The translations under genes were made by a program, and so were the position numbers. Below are positions 34,814 to 43,443 of a stretch of 64,000 nucleotides of DNA, in pieces (the first letter of the stretch is position 1; the number at the start of each line of letters is the position of its first letter). The DNA is from Candidatus Mediterraneibacter pullistercoris. Its GTDB lineage: Bacteria > Bacillota > Clostridia > Lachnospirales > Lachnospiraceae. Under the pieces are notes generated by a model, which made no database searches, was not told the origin of the DNA, and saw only the letters and a list, made by a program, of their open reading frames with translations. The stretch lies in contig DXAU01000017.1 of NCBI GenBank assembly GCA_019116885.1, forward strand, positions 62,001 to 126,000, in the 5' to 3' direction.

Positions 34814-36103
34814 TCAGCCCTCTACTGCCGCATCTGCAATGAGTGTCACTGCCTCCTGGACCGCAATGTCGTCTTTCATCTGTTCCTTTTCATTGTCGCC
34901 CATAAATTCTTTGAGCTTGTCAATTTCCATCTGATAGGAGTCTGCCATCTTCTGGAGTTCTTCCTCAAGACGCTCATCTGACACCTCTATATTCTCTGCC
35001 GCCGCGACTGCCTCAAGCACAAGTCTTGTACGGATGCGTTTCTCAGCCTGCGGTCTGAACTCCTCTGCCATCTTCTCCTCAGTAAGTCCTGTAAACTGAT
35101 AGTACTGCTCCATGCTCATTCCCTGCTGCATGATGCGGCGTGCAAAGTCATCGGACATCTGTCTTACCTGGAGATCGATCATCGGCTCCGGAATATCAAT
35201 CTGCGCGTTAGCAACAGCCTGCTCAACAGACTGGTCTTCTCTCTTCTGCTTTCCTTCGTTCTCCTTGCGTTCCTTGATCTTAGCTTTTATTTCAGCCCTG
35301 TATTCATCTACTGTCTCGCTCTTATCGGACACGTCGGATACGAATTCATCGTCAAGCTCCGGAAGTTCTTTTGCTTTGATCTCATGTACCGTGCATTTAA
35401 ATACAGCGTCTTTGCCTGCAAGTTCTTTCGCCTGATAGTCCTCCGGGAACGTCACATTGACTTCTACTTCCTTGCCGATCTCAGCGCCGACGAGCTGATC
35501 CTCAAATCCCGGGATAAAAGAACCCGAACCGATCGTCAGCGGATATTTCTCGCCTTTTCCGCCCTCAAACGGCACGCCATCCACAAATCCCTCAAAGTCA
35601 AGTGAAACCTGATCTTTGTCCTGAACCGCTCTGTCTGTCACCTCGATCGTTCTCGCATTTCGCTCGAGTTCTTTATTGATCTCCTCGTCGACTTCTTTCT
35701 GTGTTACTCTCGTGGAGATTTTATCTACTTTCAGTCCTTTATATTCACCGAGTGTTACTTCCGGCTTCACTGCAACTTCCGCAGTAAAGATAAAGGGGCT
35801 TCCCTTCTCAAGCTGTGTGATCTCAATCCTCGGCTGGGATACGATATCAAGCTCACACTCGTCATAAGCCTTTCCGTATGCCTCTGATATCATATGATCT
35901 GCCGCTTCATCATAGAACACTTCCGGTCCGTACATCTTCTCGATCATCTGGCGCGGCACTTTGCCTTTACGGAATCCTGGAAGGCTGATTCTGCCGCGCT
36001 CTTTTAAATATGCAGCCTGAAGCGCCTTTTCAACCTCTTCCGCCGGTACCTCAATCGTCAGCTTTGCCATATTATGTTCTAATTTTTCTACCTGTAAACC
36101 CAT
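34814..36103 (-). CDS. tig: Trigger factor
   Basis: Ribosome-bound chaperone and peptidyl-prolyl isomerase, 429 residues. The ribosome-binding signature is near residue 43, GFRKGKVPRQMIEK. An FKBP-type domain (residues about 150-240, with SLDFEGFVDGVPFEGGKG) and an acidic helical C-terminus follow. ATG 36103 has AAGGAGGAAG; the longer reading to 36154 has no site. It is the first gene of the tig-clpP-clpX block. Confidence 0.97.
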   Translation of the reverse strand: MGLQVEKLEHNMAKLTIEVPAEEVEKALQAAYLKERGRISLPGFRKGKVPRQMIEKMYGPEVFYDEAADHMISEAYGKAYDECELDIVSQPRIEITQLEKGSPFIFTAEVAVKPEVTLGEYKGLKVDKISTRVTQKEVDEEINKELERNARTIEVTDRAVQDKDQVSLDFEGFVDGVPFEGGKGEKYPLTIGSGSFIPGFEDQLVGAEIGKEVEVNVTFPEDYQAKELAGKDAVFKCTVHEIKAKELPELDDEFVSDVSDKSETVDEYRAEIKAKIKERKENEGKQKREDQSVEQAVANAQIDIPEPMIDLQVRQMSDDFARRIMQQGMSMEQYYQFTGLTEEKMAEEFRPQAEKRIRTRLVLEAVAAAENIEVSDERLEEELQKMADSYQMEIDKLKEFMGDNEKEQMKDDIAVQEAVTLIADAAVEG

Positions 36104-36268
36104 TTTCTTCCTCCTTGAATGTGCAAAGTAAAGATTGTCCGTGTTTTCGGTCAAAATATATGTCCGGACATACTTTTGCAGTCATTGAAATAGTATAGCA
36201 TATAAACCTGCATATTTCCAGTACTTTTTGCCCCAAAGTCTGCCAAAAATGCGGAATTTTCAAAAGAC

Positions 36269-36309
36269 GCTGCCGCATCAATGCTTTTACCTGTCATTGA
36301 TGCGGCAGC
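36269..36309 (-). terminator. Perfect 15-bp hairpin past the CAP-repeat gene
   Basis: GCTGCCGCATCAATG (36269-36283) and CATTGATGCGGCAGC (36295-36309) are exact complements with an 11-base loop. On the minus strand it is followed by GTCTTTTG, a weak T-run. It lies 37 bp past the repeat protein's stop and probably ends that transcript. Confidence 0.75.
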
Positions 36310-36345
36310 ATCTGTTCTGCTGGACTGATCAGCATATAAAATCCG

Positions 36346-37950
36346 CTAATTTGCAAATATCTGCACCCAGTTGTACGTCCATGATGAAGAAGGCGAATAA
36401 TAGCATGCGACCCCGATCCTTGTAAAGTTTTCATTCAAAATATTTGCGCGGTGTCCTGGGCTGTACATCCAGGAAGCTACAACTCCCTCCGGAGAGGGCT
36501 GTCCGCCGGCGATGTTTTCCCCGGCAGCGCCATACGAGATATTCAGCTCATCTAATACAGTAAAGCAGTCGCTTCCATCGGGTCTGGTATGGGAGAACAG
36601 CGAAGGAAGTTCTTTCGCGCGAACCATAGCGGCTTTGTTCATAGCGGTGTCAGCCTTGAGAGGATCGAGTCCCTGCGCCCTGCGCTCACTATTTACGAGC
36701 TGTACGACTCTTTCCCCAAATTCAACTGCTTCTCCGTTATTAACATCAAACAAAAATTCTCCTGACCGGAACGTACCATTCGCGCTGAAATCTACCTTGC
36801 CGTTATTTATGTACCACAGCCCGTTGGAATTGGAGGCAATCCCGGTAAATTTGAAATTGACTTTTCCGTTTTGGATCATCCACCAGCCGTTGGAGTTCTT
36901 CGCCACTGTATCAGCGTTGAAATTGACTTTTCCCTTTTCAATATACCACCAGCCGTTGGAGTTCTTTGCTACTGTAGTGTCAAAAGCGACTTTGCCTTTC
37001 ACCACGTGCCACCAGCCGTTTGTTCCATTGACAGCGCCTTTGACCACACTGTTTGTTCCGAACTGGACTTTTCCACCTTTACAGTACCACCAGCCGTTGC
37101 TGTTCTTTGCAAAACCATTATATTTGAAGTTTACTTTCCCATTTTGGATCACCCACCAGCCTTTCGAGTTCTTCGCCACTGTATCAGATCCAAAGTTTAC
37201 TTTTCCATTCTGGATGTGCCACCAGCCGTTACTGTTCTTTGCCACGGTATTGTCAAAAGCAACCTCGCCTTTCACCACGTGCCACCAGCCGTTTGTCCCA
37301 TTAACAACGCCTTTCACTACGCTGTTTGTTCCGAACTGGACTTTTCCACCCTTGCAGTACCACCAGCCGTTGCTGTTCTTTGCAAAGCCATTGTATCCGA
37401 AATCTACCTTTCCGGTACGGTCGATATACCACCATCCGTTCTTGTTCTTTGCTACAGTCGGCCCGGTGACAAGGCGTCCTCTGGAGAGATTGTACCAGTA
37501 TTTTCCGAACTTAATTACCCCGTTTTCTTTAAAAGTAACCTTCCCTCTGGTGAGTTTGTAGGTGCCGTTTGAATTTGTGGCAAAACCATTGTCAGTAAAG
37601 TCGACTTTTCCATCTTTGATACACCACCAGCCCCTGCTGTTTTTGGCAATGGTAGTATCATAAGTCACTTCGCCGTCTACTACATGCCACCAGGCATTCG
37701 TGCCGTTCACGGTTCCTTTGATCACACTGTTCAGTCCCCGCTGTACTTCTCCGCCTTTGTAGTAATACCAGTCCTGGCTGTCAGGACTCTGGTGGAAGCC
37801 ATTCCACCCTGCTGTAGCGCCGGCTGTTTCTGAAGCAGTATTCTCCGTACCGTCAGCTCCGGCTGCGGACACTGATACAGGAATCAGAAAAATTCCAAAC
37901 AATAGAGCTGCGGCAACGGCAAAAATACTTTTGGTCCACATTTTTTTCAT
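36346..37950 (-). CDS. Secreted cell-wall-binding-repeat protein with C-terminal CAP domain
   Basis: A 534-residue protein. A signal peptide (SIFAVAAALLFGIFLIPVSVSA) leads to about 15 repeats of roughly 20-23 residues with the pattern GWWxxxxGKVxF...AKNSN, like clostridial cell-wall binding (Trp-rich) repeats. The C-terminus (about 410-534) is a CAP/SCP domain with VNSERRAQGLDPLK, FSHTRPDGSDC and SPGHRANILNENFTRIGVAC, the four signature blocks. A 91-residue, 273-bp block is tandemly duplicated in the repeats. Such proteins are surface-attached and may act in adhesion or stress. GGAGGGAAAG precedes the ATG. The perfect hairpin at 36269 lies beyond the stop. Confidence 0.9.
   Translation of the reverse strand: MKKMWTKSIFAVAAALLFGIFLIPVSVSAAGADGTENTASETAGATAGWNGFHQSPDSQDWYYYKGGEVQRGLNSVIKGTVNGTNAWWHVVDGEVTYDTTIAKNSRGWWCIKDGKVDFTDNGFATNSNGTYKLTRGKVTFKENGVIKFGKYWYNLSRGRLVTGPTVAKNKNGWWYIDRTGKVDFGYNGFAKNSNGWWYCKGGKVQFGTNSVVKGVVNGTNGWWHVVKGEVAFDNTVAKNSNGWWHIQNGKVNFGSDTVAKNSKGWWVIQNGKVNFKYNGFAKNSNGWWYCKGGKVQFGTNSVVKGAVNGTNGWWHVVKGKVAFDTTVAKNSNGWWYIEKGKVNFNADTVAKNSNGWWMIQNGKVNFKFTGIASNSNGLWYINNGKVDFSANGTFRSGEFLFDVNNGEAVEFGERVVQLVNSERRAQGLDPLKADTAMNKAAMVRAKELPSLFSHTRPDGSDCFTVLDELNISYGAAGENIAGGQPSPEGVVASWMYSPGHRANILNENFTRIGVACYYSPSSSWTYNWVQIFAN
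36839..37384 (-). repeat. Tandem duplication of a 273-bp block in the repeat protein gene
   Basis: Two adjacent units encode the same 91-residue block (FAKNSNGWWYCKGG to VNFKYNG), at about 37384-37112 and 37111-36839. In the DNA the sequence around CAGTACCACCAGCCGTTGC recurs at 37082 and 37355, and GTGCCACCAGCCGTTTGT recurs about 273 bp apart. They differ at a few codons. This is coding repetition, not a CRISPR array. Limits are approximate. Confidence 0.75.
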
Positions 37951-38036
37951 AGACTTTCCCTCCTGTATTTAATTTTTCCTTAGGATAATTTTATCATATA
38001 CGGAGGTGCTGTCAAGCAGGCATTATAGGCCGGATC

Positions 38037-38588
38037 TTACCCCTCGTATACGATAGATTTCTTTACTTCCTCTGCCTTTTGTTTTCCGCAGAGTATCCCT
38101 GTAAGTTCAAGCGCAAACGGTATCGCGGCTCCCATCCCCCGCCCCGTTGTGATATTTCCATCTGTGACCGCCGGCACTCTCAATACATTCGCGCAGTCGA
38201 GCTGGTCTTCAAAAGACGGATAGGAACATGCCTTTTTTCCTTTCAGAAGTCCGAGATCACTCAGCACGCTTGGCGCCGCACAAATCGCTGCAAGATGCTT
38301 CCCCTGACTGCAGGATGTAAGAAGACATTCCCGAAGCCCTTCGTGTTCTTTCAGATGGAGTGTTCCCGGCATACCGCCCGGCAGTACGAGCATATCTGCT
38401 CCCTCCAGATCCGTTTCCTCAAAGAGACTGTCTGCTTCAACAAGGATGTCATGCGCTCCGAGGATCTGTTTTCTCTTCATAACAGATATCGTCTCCGTCT
38501 CAACCCCTGCCCGGCGCAGAATATCAACGACCGTCAGGCCCTCGATCTCCTCAAAACCATCTGCTAAAAAGACGTACACTTTTTTCAT
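38037..38588 (-). CDS. DJ-1/PfpI family protein
   Basis: A 183-residue protein of the DJ-1/ThiJ/YajL group. The N-terminus KVYVFLADGFEEIEGLTVVDI has the conserved Glu, and the nucleophile Cys is in LAAICAAPSVLSDLG near residue 105, in the usual nucleophile elbow. Members act as redox sensors, glyoxalases or protein/DNA deglycases; which applies here is unclear. GGAGGTAATC precedes the ATG. It is a single gene, 86 bp from the repeat-protein gene. Confidence 0.9.
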   Translation of the reverse strand: MKKVYVFLADGFEEIEGLTVVDILRRAGVETETISVMKRKQILGAHDILVEADSLFEETDLEGADMLVLPGGMPGTLHLKEHEGLRECLLTSCSQGKHLAAICAAPSVLSDLGLLKGKKACSYPSFEDQLDCANVLRVPAVTDGNITTGRGMGAAIPFALELTGILCGKQKAEEVKKSIVYEG

Positions 38589-38692
38589 ATCAGATTACCT
38601 CCTGTTCTTTCTGTCCGTATGACAGGCCAGTCTGTTGATTTTCCCCTACATTATAGCGGATATCTCCTTCCCTTACAATCATTCACAGTATT

Positions 38693-38727
38693 TTACGCTG
38701 GCAGAACAGCGTAATTTGCTCTATAAT
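38693..38727 (+). promoter_or_regulatory. CYTH gene promoter with perfect inverted repeat
   Basis: TTACGCTG (38693-38700) and CAGCGTAA (38707-38714) are exact complements with a six-base gap. A TATAAT lies at 38722-38727, so the repeat covers the -35 position. It is well placed for a repressor, which is not known. Confidence 0.45.
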
Positions 38728-38756
38728 GACAGCATATAAGACCAGGAGGAAAACTT

Positions 38757-39206
38757 ATGGAGATCGAACGCAAATTTCTGCCTGATACAGCCCGGCTTCC
38801 TTTCCGGCCTGAAGATTACCCGTGCCGGCACATCGAACAGGCCTATCTCTGTACGGATCCCGTCGTGCGGGTCCGCCGGGATAACGACGAATATTTTCTG
38901 ACTTATAAGTCAAAGGGGCTTATGGTCCGCGAAGAATATAACCTCCCCCTTACCCGGGCAGGTTATGAACATCTGCTCGCCAAAGCAGACGGGCGGATCA
39001 TTACGAAAAAAAGATATGTGATCCCGCTTGAGGACGGACTCAGGCTGGAATTCGATATATTTGAAGGGGATCTCTCCCCGCTTGTCATTGCCGAGATCGA
39101 ATTTCCGGACGAGGAGACCGCTCTCTCCTACCAGCCGCCCAAATGGCTGGGGAAAGATGTGACCGGCTCTCCCCGATACCACAACAGCGCCCTGAGCCAG
39201 ACATAG
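38757..39206 (+). CDS. CYTH domain phosphatase or cyclase
   Basis: A 149-residue protein of the CYTH (triphosphate tunnel metalloenzyme) group. The signature EIERKFL is at the very N-terminus, and RVRRDNDEYFLTYKSKG, ITKKRYVIPL, LRLEFDIFEGD and IAEIEFPDEET supply the charged strands of the tunnel. Members hydrolyse tripolyphosphate or triphosphate groups, which is of interest because the polyphosphate kinase gene lies 1.5 kb away. CAGGAGGAAA precedes the ATG. A short hairpin follows. Confidence 0.88.
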   Translation: MEIERKFLPDTARLPFRPEDYPCRHIEQAYLCTDPVVRVRRDNDEYFLTYKSKGLMVREEYNLPLTRAGYEHLLAKADGRIITKKRYVIPLEDGLRLEFDIFEGDLSPLVIAEIEFPDEETALSYQPPKWLGKDVTGSPRYHNSALSQT

Positions 39207-39229
39207 GCAATCCGCTTTTCCTTTGGCGT

Positions 39230-39252
39230 AAGCAACGTTTTGTTGCTTTTAT
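39230..39252 (+). terminator. Short terminator of the CYTH gene
   Basis: AAGCAAC and GTTGCTT pair around a short loop of TTTT/GTTTT and run into TTTTATG. It is 25 bp past the CYTH stop. Confidence 0.6.
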
Positions 39253-39285
39253 GTAAAATTATCCGTTCTGTTGCATAACATCTTC

Positions 39286-39336
39286 TTTACAGGAAAAATT
39301 GATATAATAATGAAAAATTTTGTAATTTCCTGTAAA
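39286..39336 (+). promoter_or_regulatory. Inverted repeat flanking the XRE gene promoter
   Basis: TTTACAGGAAA (39286-39296) and TTTCCTGTAAA (39326-39336) are exact complements separated by 29 bp, and a TATAAT (39303-39308) lies between them. This fits an autoregulatory operator for the XRE protein encoded just downstream. Confidence 0.5.
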
Positions 39337-39350
39337 TGGGAGGTGTTTCC

Positions 39351-39725
39351 GTGTCAAATATCCAACTTGCTGCGAATCTCCGGCGTCTGAGAACCGATCA
39401 TGACTATACGCAGACACAGATCGCCGAAAGACTGAATATCTCACGGCAGGCATACTCCAACTATGAAACAGGAAAGCGTATCCCGGATCTGGATATCCTC
39501 ATCCGGATCGCGGATATCTATCACGTCACACTGGAAGAACTCATTATGCAGCCCTGCAGCGGCGCCGGAATCATCAACCAGAATTCCGGGCCGTATTACA
39601 TCGGAATGGAAATCACAAGCGCAGATACCATATATCTGACAAAAGAAGAAGTCGAACTGCTGACACGTTACCGTGAGGCAGACGAGGACGACCGGATGCT
39701 GACGCGGAAAGTCTTAAAGATGTAA
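39351..39725 (+). CDS. XRE-family helix-turn-helix regulator
   Basis: A 124-residue protein. Residues about 5-65 form a Cro/C1-type DNA-binding domain: LAANLRRLRTDHDYTQTQIA, then LNISRQAYSNYETGKRIPDLDILIRIADIYHVTLEEL. The rest is a short acidic C-terminal region (TKEEVELLTRYREADEDDRM). I choose the GTG at 39351 because GGGAGG lies eight bases upstream; an ATG at 39336 sits inside the operator-like repeat and overlaps that site. The upstream dyad suggests self-repression. No phage genes are adjacent. Confidence 0.88.
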   Translation: MSNIQLAANLRRLRTDHDYTQTQIAERLNISRQAYSNYETGKRIPDLDILIRIADIYHVTLEELIMQPCSGAGIINQNSGPYYIGMEITSADTIYLTKEEVELLTRYREADEDDRMLTRKVLKM

Positions 39726-39739
39726 ATCATCCGGCAGGT

Positions 39740-40651
39740 TCATAAAATATTCTTCTTCTTAAAAATAACGATACACCCGACAATCACTACCACGCTCAGC
39801 ACTACGACAAACGGGAAGCCATCTTCCAGTCCCGGCATATCTTTAAAATTCATCCCGTACCATCCCGTAATCAGCGTCAATGGAAAGAAAATCGTAGATA
39901 TTACGGTCAGAAACTGCATATTGCTGTTCTGTCTTGCATCGATCTGCGCCTGATATGCTTCCTTAACCTGCTGGGCATATTCCAGCAGATGGTTCGTCCG
40001 GCTCATGAGCCGGTCTGCACGGTCGGTCAGCGTCCCGAAATATTTCAGATGTTTCTTTAAGAAAAAACCGTTCTCGTTTTCCTCAAGTTCTTTCGCCAGA
40101 TCCATGATCTCATCATAATAACTCCGGAGGTTCAGAAGTTCGCGCCGCAGAGGCATCAGCTTTGTCTGGAAATTGGCGGTATGTTCCTGACTGACGTCTT
40201 CCTCCATCCTCAGAAGCCTGCGCTCATATGCCACAAGCATCTCCAGATCCCTGCTCATAAATTCGGCAATATAATTGTAGAGGAAACGCTCTTTTGTTTC
40301 TCCCTGATGCGTCCTTTTCTGCTGGATGCGCCGGATGAGCCTGTCGGAGAAATCTTCGTCGTCCACAAGTACGATATTGCTGCGGTTGACGAAGAAATAC
40401 ATCCGGTATCTGCTTCCGAGCACATCCAAAAGCCTTGGGATGCAGAGCGTTCCTGTCACACATTCCTGCTGGTTCTCCAGCCTGCAGAACCCGATCTTCG
40501 CTATCTGAATCTCATTCTCATAGATGATTCCTGCTTTTGTAAGCACCTCGTCCGCATGTCTGGAATCTGTGACAAAGACAGCCGGAACCTGGTCCGCCTC
40601 CCACTCTTCTGCTGTCACGGGAACAAGCTGCTCGCCAAATTTATAAATCAT
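39740..40651 (-). CDS. corA: CorA-family magnesium transporter
   Basis: A 303-residue CorA-type channel. The long cytosolic N-terminal part (residues about 1-235) ends in a helix, and two C-terminal membrane segments follow (FLTVISTIFFPLTLITGWYGMNF and VVVLSVVVIVGCIVIF). The YGMNF motif is the CorA selectivity signature. The C-terminus KKKNIL is basic, as usual. It is 27 bp past the ppk stop on the same strand and likely the last gene of the phoH-HD-ppk-corA operon. It may carry Mg, Co or Ni. Confidence 0.93.
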   Translation of the reverse strand: MIYKFGEQLVPVTAEEWEADQVPAVFVTDSRHADEVLTKAGIIYENEIQIAKIGFCRLENQQECVTGTLCIPRLLDVLGSRYRMYFFVNRSNIVLVDDEDFSDRLIRRIQQKRTHQGETKERFLYNYIAEFMSRDLEMLVAYERRLLRMEEDVSQEHTANFQTKLMPLRRELLNLRSYYDEIMDLAKELEENENGFFLKKHLKYFGTLTDRADRLMSRTNHLLEYAQQVKEAYQAQIDARQNSNMQFLTVISTIFFPLTLITGWYGMNFKDMPGLEDGFPFVVVLSVVVIVGCIVIFKKKNIL

Positions 40652-40678
40652 TCTATCACCTGCTGATCTTTAACTACA

Positions 40679-42763
40679 TTATTCTTCCTCATTATCGTCT
40701 GCTGCCTGTTCTCCATTTCTGCGGGCGGCGTTATCATATGCTTCCTGATAAAGAGTCTCCTGGGAGTTAACCGGTTCGCCCTCGCATTTTACGAGCTTAT
40801 AGACACCTTCCGGATTTTCTTCCCTTGCTTTCTTATTATCTCTGAGCATGAGGTCAAACATACCCTGTATCCGTTCTCTGATCGCCGGATCATAGACCGG
40901 GGCTGCGACTTCAACACGTTTCACTGTGTTTCTCGTCATAAAATCGGCTGACGAGATATAATATCTCCTTCTCTCTCCGCATCCGAAAATATATATTCTC
41001 GAATGTTCAAGGAAACGTCCGACAATACTCCGGATACGAATGTTCTCCGTCTGTCCTTTCACTCCAGGTATGAGACAGCTTATCCCGCGGATAATCATAT
41101 CGATCCGGACACCTGCCCGGGACGCCTCCGCAAGCTTATCCATAATCTTTTTATCCGTCAGGGAATTCAGTTTCAGCCCGATATAGGCGTCCTCTCCATT
41201 TTCCCTGCGGCGGATCTCTTCTTCAATCATATCAATGACACGGTTCTGCAGGCATTTGGGCGCCACGAGCAGATGCCCGGACTCCTCCACAGCTTCACCC
41301 TTTGTCAGAGCCTGGAACACCTTTGCAGCCTCGATGCCGATCTCCTCATTTGCCGTCATGAGCGACAGGTCCGTATAGAGTCTTGCCGTCTTTTCATTAT
41401 AGTTTCCAGTCCCGATCTGGGTGATATATTCGATCCCGTCTTTCCCTTTCTTTGTGATCAGACACAGTTTGGAGTGTACCTTGAATCCCTCCAGCCCGTA
41501 TATGATCTGGCAGCCGGCTTTTTCCAGCATGCGGGACCAGCGGATATTGTTCTCCTCATCAAAGCGCGCCCTCAGTTCCACGAGGACGACGACCTCTTTG
41601 CCGTTTTCTGAGGCTTCACAGAGCGCTTCTATGACTTTACTCTGCTTCGCCAGCCGGTAGAGGGTCATTTTAATCGATATAACACTATCATCCTCTGCAG
41701 CTTCATTGAGCATCCCCAGAAACGGACGGATAGACTCATATGGATATGACAGGAGCTTGTCCCTTTCTTTGATCTGCCCCAGTATACTCTCACCATCCCG
41801 GAAAGAAGGTGATTTCTGAGGTACTCTTCTCTCATAGAACAGCTCCGGATTCATGCGGAGATGATCCTGGATTTTAAAGATGAAAGAAAAATCCAGCGGA
41901 GTCTCGCTCCGGAACACCCTCTCAGATGAAATATCCAGATAACGGCAGAGTGATTCCACAACTGAGCTGTCAATCTCGCGGGACATATCGAGGCGCACCG
42001 GGGAAAGTTTTTTCCTTTCTTTCATCAGATCTGCCATAAATTGACGGTAATCCAGATCCTCATCATACAGCGCGTCCGCATCGATATCTGCATTTCTCAC
42101 AACACGGATCAGCGACTTTCCAATCACCTTGTATCCTTTGAACACTTTACCGATATAGTGGAGCACGATATCCTCAGAGAGGATGTATCTTCCTTTTCCG
42201 CCGGGCAGTTCGACCAGGCGTTCCACCATATTATTCGTACACGGAATAATGCCGATCCGCTCTTTCCCGCTCCTTGTCTGGAGTACGGCTACCGCATATA
42301 TCTCCTGATTCCGGAGGAATGGGAAGGGCTGTCTCTTGCCTACTATGGTAGGAGAACTCAGGGGCATGATCTCATGATTAAAGTACTGGTCCAGGTATTT
42401 CTTTTCCTCTGATTTTGCCATAGTAAAATCAATCATTGCAATGCCATATTCCCCGACTTTCTCCATCAGTTCCTTATATGCCGCGTCTTTTCTCTTATTG
42501 AGCTTTTTCACTCCTTTTAAAATCGCTCTGATCTGTTCCTCGGCCGTCATATTTGTTTTATTATCTCTAATTTTTTTATTAATCAGCATCTGATCTTGAA
42601 GAGATCCCACTCTGACCCGGAAGAATTCATCCAGATTGCTCTGATAAATGGAGACAAAATTCATGCGTTCACAAAGCGGCACTTCGCGGTTTTCTGCTTC
42701 TTCCAGAACTCTTTCATTGAACTTCAGCCAGGACAGTTCCCTGTTCATATAAATCGTATCCAT
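40679..42763 (-). CDS. ppk: Polyphosphate kinase 1
   Basis: A 694-residue enzyme that makes and breaks inorganic polyphosphate. It opens MDTIYMNRELSWLKFNERVL, as in PPK1, and has the two conserved phospholipase-D-like His regions: GFKVHSKLCLITKK with the autophosphorylated His (about residue 430) and HSRIYIFGCG near 595. GTGNYNEKTARLYTDL is also typical. ATG 42763 has AAAGGAGGAA; the longer reading has none. It lies 17 bp past the HD-protein stop. Here polyphosphate metabolism is coupled in one operon with an HD protein and a PhoH relative. Confidence 0.95.
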   Translation of the reverse strand: MDTIYMNRELSWLKFNERVLEEAENREVPLCERMNFVSIYQSNLDEFFRVRVGSLQDQMLINKKIRDNKTNMTAEEQIRAILKGVKKLNKRKDAAYKELMEKVGEYGIAMIDFTMAKSEEKKYLDQYFNHEIMPLSSPTIVGKRQPFPFLRNQEIYAVAVLQTRSGKERIGIIPCTNNMVERLVELPGGKGRYILSEDIVLHYIGKVFKGYKVIGKSLIRVVRNADIDADALYDEDLDYRQFMADLMKERKKLSPVRLDMSREIDSSVVESLCRYLDISSERVFRSETPLDFSFIFKIQDHLRMNPELFYERRVPQKSPSFRDGESILGQIKERDKLLSYPYESIRPFLGMLNEAAEDDSVISIKMTLYRLAKQSKVIEALCEASENGKEVVVLVELRARFDEENNIRWSRMLEKAGCQIIYGLEGFKVHSKLCLITKKGKDGIEYITQIGTGNYNEKTARLYTDLSLMTANEEIGIEAAKVFQALTKGEAVEESGHLLVAPKCLQNRVIDMIEEEIRRRENGEDAYIGLKLNSLTDKKIMDKLAEASRAGVRIDMIIRGISCLIPGVKGQTENIRIRSIVGRFLEHSRIYIFGCGERRRYYISSADFMTRNTVKRVEVAAPVYDPAIRERIQGMFDLMLRDNKKAREENPEGVYKLVKCEGEPVNSQETLYQEAYDNAARRNGEQAADDNEEE

Positions 42764-42780
42764 AGTTTCCTCCTTTGTAA

Positions 42781-43443
42781 CTAACACAGCTTATTTCCGT
42801 TGGCCAGCAGCTTAAATTTGCAGTTAAGCCGCTCTGCCGCTCTTCTGCACATCATCATCCGTTTCAGAAATATCTCGAAGTAATCCATCACCGTACAGAT
42901 CGTGTCATCTAATTCCAGTTCCATCTGTATAATACCCTTTTCTTTCTGAATAATCAACTTTGAAGATAGCGCAGCGTAATTTACACGGTCGTGAATGTCA
43001 AATGTCGCTTTGTTCCGGTTCTGAACCCGGTTGCGCCTGACGTCCGTCTTGTCTGCCAGGATCAGAGCAGCGGACACTTCGTCCACAGCCGTGCCTGTCG
43101 CTTCGTCGTGGTGGCCGACCGCTGTCGTCACGACGAGAATGTCTTTGAGAGGCATATCTGTTTCTTTCAGGATCTGATATGCAAGGATGGCCCCGCTGTG
43201 CGCATGGTCGTGCCGGTTGATGCTGTTCCCGATATCATGCATATAGCCCGCGATCTTTGCAAGTTCTATTTTATGTCTGCCGTACCCCAGCTCTTTCAGG
43301 ATTCTTCCCGCGGTCTCCGCTGTTTTTGCAGCATGCTTTTTTGAGTGTTCCGTATACCCAAGCTCATTGAGCGTGAGATTCCCTTTTTCAATCAGAAGAT
43401 TGATCTCCTCATTCATCTTTATCTGTTTGTAATCTGTTTTCAT
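42781..43443 (-). CDS. HD-domain phosphohydrolase
   Basis: A 220-residue HD-family metal phosphohydrolase. The first His is in EHSKKHAAKT, the HD pair is in AGYMHDIGNSINRHDHAHSG, and VTTAVGHHDEATG and LADKTDVRR complete the metal site. The C-terminal 60 residues are unassigned. Members cleave nucleotides or phosphodiesters. Its ATG overlaps the phoH stop as TGATG (43445-43441), so translation is coupled. Being in one operon with ppk suggests a link to polyphosphate or nucleotide turnover, which is inference. Confidence 0.85.
   Translation of the reverse strand: MKTDYKQIKMNEEINLLIEKGNLTLNELGYTEHSKKHAAKTAETAGRILKELGYGRHKIELAKIAGYMHDIGNSINRHDHAHSGAILAYQILKETDMPLKDILVVTTAVGHHDEATGTAVDEVSAALILADKTDVRRNRVQNRNKATFDIHDRVNYAALSSKLIIQKEKGIIQMELELDDTICTVMDYFEIFLKRMMMCRRAAERLNCKFKLLANGNKLC

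Noticed and set aside
36839..37384. Regular direct repeats suggestive of a CRISPR array
   Set aside because: The period and changes follow codons of the GWW...GKV repeat; no 30-bp repeats with unique spacers and no cas genes.
36512..37561. Long plus-strand frame of 349 codons opposite the repeat protein
   Set aside because: It is the complement of the Trp-rich repeats, which by composition lack stop codons in that frame; the minus-strand gene has a signal peptide, CAP domain and good ribosome site.
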